A stretch of DNA of 64,000 bases. Origin: Sphingomonas sp. TDK1. GTDB lineage: Bacteria > Pseudomonadota > Alphaproteobacteria > Sphingomonadales > Sphingomonadaceae. Under the pieces are notes generated by a model, which was not told the origin of the DNA, ran no database searches, and saw only the letters and a program-made list of their open reading frames with translations. This document shows, in pieces, positions 54,453 through 63,112 of the stretch (positions are counted from its first letter, which is position 1; each line of letters starts with the position of its first letter). The translations under genes were made by a program, and so were the position numbers. The stretch covers positions 1-64,000 of the forward strand of contig NZ_LXVY01000017.1 of the NCBI RefSeq assembly GCF_001650735.1. The letters run 5' to 3'.

Positions 54453-56462
54453 TTACTGCGCCGCGGCCAGATCCGGCGCCAGCGCCTCGGCCTTGAGCCG
54501 CGCGATCGCCTCGTCCAGCGTCAGCATGGTCTGGCCCTGGCTGCCGAGCACGCGGAGCGCCACGGTGCGCTCCTCGGCCTCGCGCTTGCCCACCACCAGC
54601 AGGTTGGGCACCTTGGCCAGCGAGTGCTCGCGCACCTTGTAGTTGATCTTCTCGTTGCGCAGGTCGCTCTCGACGCGGATGCCCGCGGCCTGGAGCTTCG
54701 CCACCACCTCGCGGGCATAGTCGTCCGCATCCGACACGATCGTCGCGACCACCGCCTGCACCGGCGCGAGCCAGGTCGGCAGCTTGCCGGCGAAATGTTC
54801 GATCAGGATGCCGATGAAGCGCTCGTACGAGCCGAAGATCGCGCGGTGGAGCATCACCGGGCGGTGGCGCTCGCCATCCTCGCCGACATAGGACGCATCG
54901 AGCCGCTCGGGCAGCACCCGGTCCGACTGGATGGTGCCGACCTGCCAGGTGCGGCCGATCGCATCGGTGAGGTGCCATTCCAGCTTGGGCGCGTAGAAGG
55001 CGCCTTCGCCGGGCAGTTCCTCCCAGCCATATTCCGGCGTGGCGAGGCCGGCGGCGACGACGGCGTCGCGCAGCTCGTTTTCGGCCTGGTCCCACATCTC
55101 CTCGGTGCCGAAGCGCTTCTCGGGGCGCAGTGCGAGCTTGATCGCATAGGTGAAGCCGAAATGCTTGTAGACCCGGTCGGCCAGCGCGCAGAACGCCTTC
55201 ACCTCGTCGACGATCTGGTCCTCGCGGCAGAAGATATGGCCGTCGTCCTGCGTGAACTGGCGGACGCGCATCAGCCCGTGCAGCGCGCCGTGCGGCTCGT
55301 TGCGGTGGCAGCAGCCATTCTCGACCAGCCGCATCGGCAGGTCGCGATATGACTTGATGCCCTGCTTGAAGATCAGGATATGCGCGGGGCAGTTCATCGG
55401 CTTGAGCGCCATCCACTGCGCGTCCTCGGACACCATCGGACCCTCGTCCTCGATGTTCGGGGTCTCGTCGGGGATGACGAACATGTTCTGGCGATACTTG
55501 CCCCAGTGGCCGGACTGCTCCCACTGGCGCGCGTCCATCACCTGCGGGGTCTTCACTTCCTTGCTGCCCGCGCCGTTGACCGCGCGGCGCATGTAATCCT
55601 CGAGCACGCGGTAGATGACGTAGCCGTTGGGATGCCAGAACACCGAGCCATGCGCCTCCTGCTGGAGGTGGAACAGGTCCATCTCCGCGCCGAGCTTGCG
55701 GTGGTCGCGCTTGGCGGCTTCCTCCAGGCGCGTCAGATGCTCCTGGAGCTGCTTCTTGTTCAGCCAGCCGGTGCCGTAGATGCGGCTGAGCATCGCGTTC
55801 TTCTGGTCGCCGCGCCAATAGGCGCCCGACACGCGGGTGAGCTTGAACGCATCCGCCGCGACCTTGCCGGTGGAGGCGAGGTGGGGGCCGCGGCACATGT
55901 CGAGCCAGGCGTCCTCGCCCTTGCCGGCGCGGTACACCGTGAGTTCCTCGCCCTCGGGGAGCTCCTTGGCCCATTCGGCCTTGAAGGTCTCGCCCTGCGC
56001 GGTCCAGCGCGCGATCAGGTCGGCGCGCGACCAGACTTCGCGGATCAGCGGCTCGTCGCGCGCGATGATGCGGCGCATCTCCTCCTCGATCGCCGGCAGG
56101 TCCTCCTCGGTGAAGGGGCGGTCCTTGGGGGCGAAGTCATAGTAGAAGCCGTCGTCGGTCGACGGGCCGAAGGTGATCTGCGTGCCGGGGAACAGGTGCT
56201 GCACCGCTTCGGCCAGGATATGCGCATAATCGTGGCGCGCGAGTTCGAGCGCGTCGGCCTCGTCCTTGGCGGTGACGAGGGCGAGCTGGGCGTCGCCCTC
56301 GAACGGACGCCCGATGTCGCGCAGCTCGCCATCGACGCGCGCGGCGAGCGCCGCCTTGGCGAGGCCGGGGCCGATCGCCGCGGCGATGTCCGCCGGGGTA
56401 GTCCCCGGGGCTACCTCGCGGACGGAACCGTCGGGCAGCGTAATGCGGAACATCTCGGACAC
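54453..56462 (-). CDS. thrS: Threonyl-tRNA synthetase
   Basis: Charges tRNA-Thr. The 669-residue protein has a TGS domain ([17 protein letters not shown]), an editing domain ([27 protein letters not shown]), the class II core with zinc Cys in [12 protein letters not shown], motif 2 [25 protein letters not shown], and the anticodon domain ([21 protein letters not shown]). The GTG at 56462, with AGAAGGG upstream, is preferred to ATG 56453. Confidence 0.97.
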   Translation of the reverse strand: MSEMFRITLPDGSVREVAPGTTPADIAAAIGPGLAKAALAARVDGELRDIGRPFEGDAQLALVTAKDEADALELARHDYAHILAEAVQHLFPGTQITFGPSTDDGFYYDFAPKDRPFTEEDLPAIEEEMRRIIARDEPLIREVWSRADLIARWTAQGETFKAEWAKELPEGEELTVYRAGKGEDAWLDMCRGPHLASTGKVAADAFKLTRVSGAYWRGDQKNAMLSRIYGTGWLNKKQLQEHLTRLEEAAKRDHRKLGAEMDLFHLQQEAHGSVFWHPNGYVIYRVLEDYMRRAVNGAGSKEVKTPQVMDARQWEQSGHWGKYRQNMFVIPDETPNIEDEGPMVSEDAQWMALKPMNCPAHILIFKQGIKSYRDLPMRLVENGCCHRNEPHGALHGLMRVRQFTQDDGHIFCREDQIVDEVKAFCALADRVYKHFGFTYAIKLALRPEKRFGTEEMWDQAENELRDAVVAAGLATPEYGWEELPGEGAFYAPKLEWHLTDAIGRTWQVGTIQSDRVLPERLDASYVGEDGERHRPVMLHRAIFGSYERFIGILIEHFAGKLPTWLAPVQAVVATIVSDADDYAREVVAKLQAAGIRVESDLRNEKINYKVREHSLAKVPNLLVVGKREAEERTVALRVLGSQGQTMLTLDEAIARLKAEALAPDLAAAQ

Positions 56463-56602
56463 GGGAAGAACCCTTCTCTTGGGTGTGAATGGAGCGCGGC
56501 TTATGCCCGCGCGGGTGCGATATAGGCAAGGCTTTGGCGAAAGGGCAGGGGCGCGGGGATTTCGGGGTGGTACGGAGGGCGGCGCGGGCATAGCCTGCGG
56601 GG

Positions 56603-56959
56603 ATGGACGCCAGCCACCACATCGTCGCCATCCTGCCCTGCCGCGACCTCGACGCGAGCACCGCTTTCTACCGCCGCCTGGGGCTGGAGGTGGCCAGCGA
56701 CTACGGCCATTACCGCATCCTCGAAGACGGCCGCGGCTGGCACCTGCACTTGCGGCACGAGGTCAACACGCCCCAGGCGCCGGACAATCCCTTCGGGCTT
56801 TACCTCTATGTCGAGGATGTCGACGCGGTGGCGGATCGGGTGCGCGAGGCGATCATCCAGCCGGACACGCCGCATGCGATGCCCTGGGGGACGTACGAGT
56901 TCGCGGTGTCGGACCCCGATGGCGCGCTGTTGCGGGTGGGGCGGGTACTGGAAGGGTGA
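56603..56959 (+). CDS. VOC-family protein (glyoxalase/bleomycin-resistance fold)
   Basis: A 118-residue single VOC domain: [51 protein letters not shown] and [16 protein letters not shown]. Bleomycin-type proteins of this length are dimeric. The Glu/His metal ligands seen in glyoxalase I are only partly present, so binding rather than catalysis is plausible. Divergent from thrS. Confidence 0.88.
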   Translation: MDASHHIVAILPCRDLDASTAFYRRLGLEVASDYGHYRILEDGRGWHLHLRHEVNTPQAPDNPFGLYLYVEDVDAVADRVREAIIQPDTPHAMPWGTYEFAVSDPDGALLRVGRVLEG

Positions 56960-57067
56960 ACTGTCCACACCGACTGATTTGAACTCAGCCGATCCAGCGT
57001 GATGACGGTAGATTTGAGGCGGAGCTTCAGCTCTGTTGTATTATTCTGCTTGCTTTCTTGCGGAGCC

Positions 57068-57652
57068 TTAATCAGATTCTACAACTTCTTTTCGGTCCTT
57101 CTTTGTCGGTATTCCAAGGAAGCCGCGAACTATCCATCCGACGACCCATGATAACGCCTGTAAAATCCCGACGCCGATTAAAACTGAAAGGACGAATGCT
57201 CGAAATTGATGCCAAAATTCGCCCCACCATTGGGCGTTAACCTCGAAGCTTGCTTCTTTTCTAAGATTCTCCGGAAAGGCGAAGCTCTGTTTGCGTCTCT
57301 CGGTATAGGTGCTGACAGCACTGCTGTAAGGTTCGTCAACATACCAGTTGTCTTTACCTGCTGCAGCGAATGCTACGAGTGAGCGGCCATCATCCGCTTT
57401 TGAAGAACGAAAGCAGAGTTCGATATCGGTCGATGTGCTGCCAACGTTCACGCCATACGTCGTAGCTGTAGCGTCGCTGCCGTAGTTGCACGCGGTCTTA
57501 GATAGCTTCCATGAATCGGATGGCGAAGCAGTTTCGAGCGTCAGCGTTGGATGAGGTAAACTGATTAGCAAAATGGCCGAGGCAAATAGCACGATTAGGA
57601 TTTGCCCAAGGCGCGTAATGCGACGCCCCCCTTCAAACCAGTTGATCTTCAT
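57068..57652 (-). CDS. Low-GC membrane protein of unknown function
   Basis: A 194-residue protein with helices at about 18-36 and 150-178. The central domain has two cysteines (TACNYGSDA, ELCFRSS) and probably faces the periplasm. The charged end (GIPTKKDRKEVVESD) would be cytosolic. GGGGGA precedes the ATG. It is much lower in GC than its neighbours and uses A/T-ending codons, so it is a candidate for recent transfer. No family recognised. Confidence 0.75.
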   Translation of the reverse strand: MKINWFEGGRRITRLGQILIVLFASAILLISLPHPTLTLETASPSDSWKLSKTACNYGSDATATTYGVNVGSTSTDIELCFRSSKADDGRSLVAFAAAGKDNWYVDEPYSSAVSTYTERRKQSFAFPENLRKEASFEVNAQWWGEFWHQFRAFVLSVLIGVGILQALSWVVGWIVRGFLGIPTKKDRKEVVESD

Positions 57653-57712
57653 CGCTTCCCCCGAATTGATGCGTAGGGTGTCGGTTGATTGGGTCGGCTG
57701 CGAATTTTGAGG

Positions 57713-58783
57713 TCATGCTGCGGCCGATTTGCCATCGATATCTAAAGAACGTGCGCTCGTCTCTTGGTTAAATGCCCCCCGATACGCGAACAGCCCCGGC
57801 ACGCCGCCGGTCATGACGTACAGCACCGCCTCGCCCGGCTGGAACGCGCCGCCCCGGATCGCCGCCAGCAGCCCGGCAAAGGCCTTGCCGCTATAGACGG
57901 GGTCGAGCAGCAGGCCCTCGGTGCGGGCGAGCAGTTCCACCGCTTCGCGCATCGCCTCCGTGGGGATGCCATAGCCGGGCCCACGCTGGCTGCCGTCGAT
58001 CACCACCTCCGACGCCGACACCCTGCCCGGCAGGGCGTTGGCGGCGAGCGTCGCCTGGGCCAGCGCCAGCGTCTCGGCATGGGCGCGCTCGGGGGTGGCG
58101 AGGACGGCGTAGGACTGGACGCGCGTCACGTCCGCGCCCGCCGCGGCCATGCCGGCGGCGAGGCCCGCATGGGTGCCGGCGCTGCCGTTGGGCACGACGA
58201 TGCGGGCGAAGCGCTCGCCCAGCGCCGCCTCCTGGTCCAGTATCTCCCAGGCGCAGGCGACATAGCCGAGCGCGCCGACCGGCGACGATCCGCCCGCGCC
58301 GACCACATAGGGTTTGCGGCCCTCCGCTCGCAGCGCCTCGGCGCGGATGTGGGCGAAGGCCAGCGGGTCGGTGTCGCCGGGCACGTGGTGGACGGTCGCG
58401 CCGAAGATCGCGTCGAGCAGGAGGTTGCCGTTGCCGCGATAGTCGGCGTCGTGGCGCGGCACGACATCGGCCAGCACCAGCTCGCAGCCGAGGCCCATCC
58501 GCGCCGCCGCCGCCGCGCTCAGCCGGGCATGGTTGGATTGCAGGCCGCCGGTGGTGACGAAGGTATCGCACCCTCGTGCGATCGCGTCGCCGAGCAGGAA
58601 TTCGAGCTTGCGCAGCTTGTTGCCGCCGCCGCCGATGCCGGCGACATCGTCGCGCTTCCCATAAATCCGCACGCCGGTGCCGAGCGCCGCCTCCAGCCGC
58701 GTCAGCCGCTCGATCGGCGAGGGGTGGGCGAGCAGCGATACCGCGCCGTGGCGTGCGCGCAGGGCTTGCGGGTCGGGGCTCAT
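57713..58783 (-). CDS. D-cysteine desulfhydrase / ACC deaminase family PLP enzyme
   Basis: A fold-type II PLP enzyme of 356 residues. The cofactor Lys lies in GGGGNKLRKLEFLLGDA, and TTGGLQSNHARLSAAAAARMGL binds the substrate carboxylate. VVGAGGSSPVGALGYV and VPNGSAGTHAGL bind phosphate. It may degrade D-cysteine or other D-amino acids, or 1-aminocyclopropane-1-carboxylate. Its start overlaps the stop of ldcA (ATGA), linking it to D-amino acid and cell-wall metabolism. Confidence 0.88.
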   Translation of the reverse strand: MSPDPQALRARHGAVSLLAHPSPIERLTRLEAALGTGVRIYGKRDDVAGIGGGGNKLRKLEFLLGDAIARGCDTFVTTGGLQSNHARLSAAAAARMGLGCELVLADVVPRHDADYRGNGNLLLDAIFGATVHHVPGDTDPLAFAHIRAEALRAEGRKPYVVGAGGSSPVGALGYVACAWEILDQEAALGERFARIVVPNGSAGTHAGLAAGMAAAGADVTRVQSYAVLATPERAHAETLALAQATLAANALPGRVSASEVVIDGSQRGPGYGIPTEAMREAVELLARTEGLLLDPVYSGKAFAGLLAAIRGGAFQPGEAVLYVMTGGVPGLFAYRGAFNQETSARSLDIDGKSAAA

Positions 58784-59598
58784 GCGACGCCGAACGGCAC
58801 GACATGGTTGGTCGAGACGTGCCCGATCGCGCAGCGGCCGAGATAGGGGACGTCCATCTCCTTGCACCAGCGCAGGATCATTTCGTCCACCGTCTCGCCG
58901 AAGGGCGGGTCGTTCTCCGCGATCGCAGTCACCGCGCCGAGGCGGATGCCGGCGATGCCCTTCAGTTGCTCGGCATGGGCCATGTTGAACAGCATCCGGT
59001 CGATCCGGTAGAGCGGCTCGTCCACTTCCTCGATCATCAGCACATGGTCGGTGAGGTCGGGCAGGTACTTGCTGCCGATCAGCGACGTCAGGATCGCGAG
59101 GTTGAAGGCGGCGGCGGGGCGACCGTCGGCCAAGCTGGGGTCTAGCCCGCGCCGGTCGCGGTCGATCAGCCAGCCGAGCGCCCAGCCGGTATCCACCCCG
59201 GCATCGTTCCTGCCGATGCTGCTCGCCATCGAGGCATGGACCGGATGGCCGATGCCGCGGGCGTAGAGCGCGCCGAGCAGGAAGCCCATGTCCGAAAAGC
59301 CCATGTACGTCTTGCGCCGCGCCGCCTCGCCGAGATGCGGCATCACCGCGTCGAGGATGCGGTTCGAGCCATAGCCGCCGCGCGCGAACCAGATCGCGTC
59401 GATCGCCGGATCGTTGGCGAACTCAAGGAACGCCGCCGCGCGCTCTGCATCGGACCCGGCGAAATGGCCCGCCGAGAGATAGCATTGCGGGTGGAACACC
59501 ACCTCGTGCTCCGGGTAGGTGAGCGCCATGAACGCCGCCATGCGGGCAGACGATTCCCGGGTGACTGGCCGCGCCGGCGCGACGACTCCGATCCGCAT
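58780..59598 (-). CDS. ldcA: LD-carboxypeptidase (peptidase S66)
   Basis: A cytosolic serine peptidase of 272 residues that removes the terminal D-Ala from murein tetrapeptides during cell-wall recycling. The nucleophile Ser lies in [13 protein letters not shown] near residue 80; the Glu/His partners are in [12 protein letters not shown] and IGHVSTNH. The start [11 protein letters not shown] is family-typical. It is divergent from a Mur ligase with start codons 39 bp apart or less. Confidence 0.9.
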   Translation of the reverse strand: MRIGVVAPARPVTRESSARMAAFMALTYPEHEVVFHPQCYLSAGHFAGSDAERAAAFLEFANDPAIDAIWFARGGYGSNRILDAVMPHLGEAARRKTYMGFSDMGFLLGALYARGIGHPVHASMASSIGRNDAGVDTGWALGWLIDRDRRGLDPSLADGRPAAAFNLAILTSLIGSKYLPDLTDHVLMIEEVDEPLYRIDRMLFNMAHAEQLKGIAGIRLGAVTAIAENDPPFGETVDEMILRWCKEMDVPYLGRCAIGHVSTNHVVPFGVA

Positions 59599-59637
59599 AT
59601 GCTTGTATGGTCTCCTCGAATTGCCGATAGCGTGCCC

Positions 59638-61032
59638 ATGCAGCATGGCAAAGCAACCTTCTTCGTAGGGATCGGCGGATCGGGGATGATGCCGCTGGCG
59701 ATGATCCTCGCCGGCCGGGGCGCCCGGGTCTCGGGTTCGGACCGCAGCCTCGACGGCGGGCGGCTGGCGTCCAAGTTCGACTGGCTGCGCAGCCGCGGCG
59801 TCGACCTGTTCCCGCAGGACGGCAGCGGCGTACAGTCGGCCGAGCAGGTGGTGGTCGCCTCCGCCGCGATCGAGCCGACCGTGCCGGACATGGTGCGCGC
59901 CGCCGAACTGGGCTGCGCGCGGATGTCACGGGCCGAGCTGCTGGCGAGCCTGTTCAACGCCTCCCCGCTGCCGATCGGCGTGGCGGGGACCAGCGGCAAG
60001 TCGACCGTGACGGGGATGATCGGCTGGATCCTCCACGCCTGCGGGCGCGATCCCACGGTGATGAACGGCGCGGTGATGAAGAATTTCGCCACGCCGGACG
60101 CGCCGTTCGCCAGCGCGCTGGTGGGGGCGGGGGACGCCTTTGTCAGCGAGGTGGACGAGAGCGACGGCTCGATCGCCAATTACTGGCCGCGCATCGCGGT
60201 GCTCAACAATGTCAGCCTCGACCACAAGTCGCTGGAGGAATTGCGGCTGCTGTTCGGGGCGTTCGCGGGCAAGGCGGCGACGACGGTGGTCAATGTCGGC
60301 GATGCCGAGAGCGCGGCGCTGGCGGCGGGGCTGGATCGCGGACGGACGCTCACCTTCGCGGTGGAGGGCGAGGCGGACCTGATGGCGCGCAACCTCGCGC
60401 CGGAGGCGTTCGCTTGTCGCTTCGACCTGGTGATGGGTGAGACGGTGCGGCGGGTGCGGCTGCAGGTGCCGGGGCGGCACAATGTCGCCAATGCGCTGGC
60501 GGCGATCGGCGCGGCGACGGCGGCGGGCGTGTCGCTGGAGGAGGCCTGCAAGGCGGTCGAGGGGTTCACCGGCTTGCGGCGGCGCTTCGAGCTGGTCGGC
60601 ACGGCGGGCGGCGTGTCGGTGATCGACGATTTCGGGCACAACCCCGACAAGATCGCCGCGACGCTCGATACGCTCCACGCCTTTCCGGGGCGGTTGCTGC
60701 TGCTGTTCCAGCCGCATGGCTATGGCCCGCTCAAGGTGATGCGGCGCGAACTGGTCGCGATGTTCGCGACGAAGCTGGGCGCGGAGGACCTGCTGGTGCT
60801 GCCCGACCCGGTCTATCAGGGCGGCACGGTGTCGCGTGAGGTTACCAGCGCCGACATCGTCACCGATGTCGCGGCGACCGGCGCGCAGGCGATCCACATC
60901 CCCAGCCGCGAGGCGGCGGCGGCGCATCTCGTGGCGCAGGCCCGCCCGGGTGACCGGATCGTGGTGATGGGCGCGCGCGACGATACGCTGAGCCAGCTTG
61001 CCGAGGACATGGTGGCGCGGCTCGGCGCGTAA
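59638..61032 (+). CDS. Mur ligase (MurC/Mpl type), probable peptide recycling ligase
   Basis: A 464-residue ATP-dependent ligase. N-terminal Rossmann part [20 protein letters not shown]-loop [14 protein letters not shown]; metal and carbamoyl-Lys region [31 protein letters not shown]-domain [16 protein letters not shown]. MurC and Mpl are close relatives. Pairing with ldcA argues for Mpl, which rejoins a salvaged tripeptide to UDP-MurNAc. Starts at 59599, 59632 (GTG) and 59638 are all in frame; none has a good ribosome site. Confidence 0.82.
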   Translation: MQHGKATFFVGIGGSGMMPLAMILAGRGARVSGSDRSLDGGRLASKFDWLRSRGVDLFPQDGSGVQSAEQVVVASAAIEPTVPDMVRAAELGCARMSRAELLASLFNASPLPIGVAGTSGKSTVTGMIGWILHACGRDPTVMNGAVMKNFATPDAPFASALVGAGDAFVSEVDESDGSIANYWPRIAVLNNVSLDHKSLEELRLLFGAFAGKAATTVVNVGDAESAALAAGLDRGRTLTFAVEGEADLMARNLAPEAFACRFDLVMGETVRRVRLQVPGRHNVANALAAIGAATAAGVSLEEACKAVEGFTGLRRRFELVGTAGGVSVIDDFGHNPDKIAATLDTLHAFPGRLLLLFQPHGYGPLKVMRRELVAMFATKLGAEDLLVLPDPVYQGGTVSREVTSADIVTDVAATGAQAIHIPSREAAAAHLVAQARPGDRIVVMGARDDTLSQLAEDMVARLGA

Positions 61033-61199
61033 ATTCCTCCCCGGCACGGGGGAGGGGGACCGCGCGGCACCGCCGCGTGGTGGAGGGGCCGTGCCGCAGG
61101 CACGGTACTTGTCGATAGCATCGGATACCGCCGCGTTCGCGGCGCCCCCTCCACCATGTGCTGCGGCACATGGTCCCCCTCCCCGTGCCGGGGAGGAAT
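61033..61199. repeat. Long inverted repeat with internal palindromes
   Basis: The outer arms, 61033-61061 and 61171-61199, are near-perfect inverse copies (ATTCCTCCCCGGCACGG / CCGTGCCGGGGAGGAAT). Inner palindromes include CCATGTG-CTGCGG-CACATGG and a GCCGCG/CGCGGC pair. It fills most of the 245-bp gap after the Mur ligase gene and may end its transcript. Confidence 0.75.
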
Positions 61200-61201
61200 G
61201 G

Positions 61202-61227
61202 TACATGTCAACCATGCTTGACATGTA
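61202..61227. promoter_or_regulatory. 26-bp operator-like palindrome over a promoter
   Basis: TACATGTCAA-CCATGC-TTGACATGTA has perfect 10-bp arms. Its right arm contains a consensus -35 hexamer TTGACA (61218-61223), with TAAAGC as a weak -10 at 18 bp. A second palindrome, TTTACGTAAA, lies at 61236-61245. The XRE regulator encoded in the operon downstream is the obvious candidate to bind here. Confidence 0.65.
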
Positions 61228-61277
61228 AAGCGTGGTTTACGTAAAGCTCGCTTGTCTTATTCGCAAGGGAGCTTTAC

Positions 61278-61700
61278 ATGGGGCACGGCTCGATGAACCC
61301 GGCGCAGCGTCGCTACAGCTGGCGGTTCGGAGGCGCGATGGGCGCTTATTCGGTGGTGCTCATCGCCTGCAAGCTGGCGGCTCGCGCATGGCATCCGGAG
61401 GGTGTATCGCTGTTCCTGCTGGCGCTCGCACCCGCCCTACCCCTGCTTGCCGCCATCGCCGCTTATGGCCTGTATCTCCTGGAGGAAAAAGACGAGTTCC
61501 TCCGTAACATCAATGCGACCGCCGCCTTGGGCGGGCTGGGCGTGGTGCTCGCCTTCTGCACGGTGTGGGGTTTCCTAACCGATGGCGGCCTGGTGCCGGG
61601 CTTCCCGCTATGGGGGACCTTCCCGCTCTGGGCGCTCGGCATGGGGCTCAGCCAAGGCGTCCTGTGGCACCGCTACCGGAACGCGGGCGCCGACGCATGA
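61278..61700 (+). CDS. Small multi-pass membrane protein of an XRE operon
   Basis: A 140-residue protein with four hydrophobic helices (about 20-37, 43-66, 81-100, 110-127). A charged loop (LEEKDEFLRNI) follows the second helix. AAGGGAG is 6 bp before the ATG. Its stop overlaps the start of the XRE gene (ATGA). Such membrane protein/HTH pairs recur in proteobacteria, but the function is not known. Confidence 0.8.
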   Translation: MGHGSMNPAQRRYSWRFGGAMGAYSVVLIACKLAARAWHPEGVSLFLLALAPALPLLAAIAAYGLYLLEEKDEFLRNINATAALGGLGVVLAFCTVWGFLTDGGLVPGFPLWGTFPLWALGMGLSQGVLWHRYRNAGADA

Positions 61701-61906
61701 ACAACCGCCTCCGCGTGCTCCGCGCCGAGCGCGCCTGGAGCCAGCAGGATCTCGCCGAACGGCTGGAGGTCTCGCGCCAGAGCGTCAATGCCATCGAGAC
61801 CGGGCGCTACGATCCCTCGCTGCCGCTCGCCTTCAAGATCGCCGATCTGTTCGGCCTCGCCATCGAAGACATCTTCCTCAACCCCGCCAAGGAGCAGGAC
61901 CAATGA
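61697..61906 (+). CDS. XRE-family small HTH regulator
   Basis: A 69-residue protein that is almost only a Cro/C1 HTH: RLRVLRAERAWSQQDLAERLEVSRQSVNAIETGRYDPSLPLAFKIADLFG. The closing IEDIFLNPAKE is typical of YozG-like regulators. It is translationally coupled on both sides (ATGA overlaps), so the three-gene operon is made as one block. Palindromes upstream at 61202-61227 may be its operator. Confidence 0.92.
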   Translation: MNNRLRVLRAERAWSQQDLAERLEVSRQSVNAIETGRYDPSLPLAFKIADLFGLAIEDIFLNPAKEQDQ

Positions 61907-62850
61907 TGCATGACCTTTGCCTTGCCGCATCCCGCGTTCCCGCAGGCCGCTTCTTGGCCATCGCCCTTGCGATCGCGGCTTCCAACGTGTCGGCGCATAG
62001 CCATGGGGTGCCGGCGCCTGTCGCTGGCGCAGCCGAGACGCTGGTGCAGATGGCACATATATCGGTGCAGGTGCTCGGCCGCGGCAGCCCGGTGGTGCTG
62101 ATCCCCGGCCTGTCCAGCCCGCGCGCTACCTGGGACGGCGTGGTGCCGGAGTTGATCAAGAACCACCGCGTCTATCTGGTGCAGGTCAACGGCTTCGGCG
62201 GCGACGATCCGCGCGCCAACCTTCAGCCCGGCATCCTCGACGGCATCGTGGCCGACCTCCACACGCTGATCGCCGACAAGAAGCTGGGCGCGGTGCCGGT
62301 GGTCGGCCATTCGATGGGCGGGCTGGTGACGCTCCGGCTGGCGCGCGAACATCCCGAGGATGTGCGGAAGACGCTGATCGTCGATGCGCTGCCCTTTCTT
62401 GGCGTGGTCTGGGGCGGGCTGCCGAACGTCGAGGCGGCCAAGGCGCCCGCCGAGATGATGCGCGCGCAGATGGCCGGGCTGTACGGCAAGCCCTTCCCGC
62501 CGCTGCTCGCGCAGTCGATCGCGCGCCAGAACGCGCTCAAGCCCGCCTCGCAGGAAAAGGTTGCGGGCTGGTCTGGCCGTGCCGACATGCGGGTAAGCGG
62601 ACAGGCAATCTACGAGGACATGCTGACCGACCTCCGGCCGGAGCTGCCGAAGATCACCGCGCCGATCACCGTGCTGGTGCCCTGGACCGAGGCGCGCGGC
62701 GGCGAGGAGAAGATGCTGGGCCTTTACCGCGCGCAATATGCCGGGGCGCCGCACGTGACGATTCGCGGCGTTGGTGACAGCGGGCACTTCATCATGCTCG
62801 ACCAGCCGGATGTGTTCGAGCGAGCGCTGATGACGTTCTTGGCGGGATAA
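61903..62850 (+). CDS. Exported alpha/beta hydrolase
   Basis: A 315-residue serine hydrolase with a signal-like N-terminus (FLAIALAIAASNVSAHS). HG-type oxyanion region VVLIPGLSSPRATWDGV, nucleophile VVGHSMGGLVTLRLA, and the His in GDSGHFIMLDQP. It is the last gene of the XRE operon, coupled by ATGA. A periplasmic esterase or lipase is likely; substrate unknown. An 8-bp GC hairpin at 62853-62872 follows. Confidence 0.87.
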   Translation: MMHDLCLAASRVPAGRFLAIALAIAASNVSAHSHGVPAPVAGAAETLVQMAHISVQVLGRGSPVVLIPGLSSPRATWDGVVPELIKNHRVYLVQVNGFGGDDPRANLQPGILDGIVADLHTLIADKKLGAVPVVGHSMGGLVTLRLAREHPEDVRKTLIVDALPFLGVVWGGLPNVEAAKAPAEMMRAQMAGLYGKPFPPLLAQSIARQNALKPASQEKVAGWSGRADMRVSGQAIYEDMLTDLRPELPKITAPITVLVPWTEARGGEEKMLGLYRAQYAGAPHVTIRGVGDSGHFIMLDQPDVFERALMTFLAG

Positions 62851-62877
62851 GCCCCCCGCCTGCGGGCGGGGGAGCGT

Positions 62878-63102
62878 TCAACGCTGCTCGTTCTGGCAAC
62901 GCTCGGGATGCTTGCGGCATTCCTTTTCGTGCTTGCGCATCTTCCGGCCGCGATTGCGATCGGCCTCGTCCTGGCTGGTGGTGGCCCAGTCAACCGCCTG
63001 GCCGCCGGCGCGGACCGGCAGCGTTACGACCTTGGCGGCGGTCTTCACCACGCATCCCCCCGCCAGCAGCGGCAGCACGAGCAGAACAGGGAGGATGCGC
63101 AT
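62878..63102 (-). CDS. Small lipoprotein
   Basis: A 74-residue protein with a lipoprotein signal (MRILPVLLVLPLLAGGC) and a highly charged mature part (RNRGRKMRKHEKECRKHPERC). Two cysteines near the end could form a disulfide. It lies 10 bp after the glycerophosphodiesterase gene on the same strand and is probably co-transcribed. Function unknown. Confidence 0.7.
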   Translation of the reverse strand: MRILPVLLVLPLLAGGCVVKTAAKVVTLPVRAGGQAVDWATTSQDEADRNRGRKMRKHEKECRKHPERCQNEQR

Positions 63103-63112
63103 AGGAATAGCC

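Noticed and set aside
53524..55974. Open frame of 816 codons on the minus strand across the OMP gene and thrS
   Set aside because: It shares no reading with the real thrS frame and is Arg/Gly-rich low complexity.
57068..57652. Low-GC gene considered as a toxin, immunity or phage gene
   Set aside because: No toxin, immunity or phage motif, no partner gene and no integrase nearby; left as unknown.
61033..61199. Long inverted repeat considered as a miniature transposable element
   Set aside because: No target-site duplication is visible at the ends, and other palindromic gaps in the window have a similar build, so REP-type repeat is the simpler reading.
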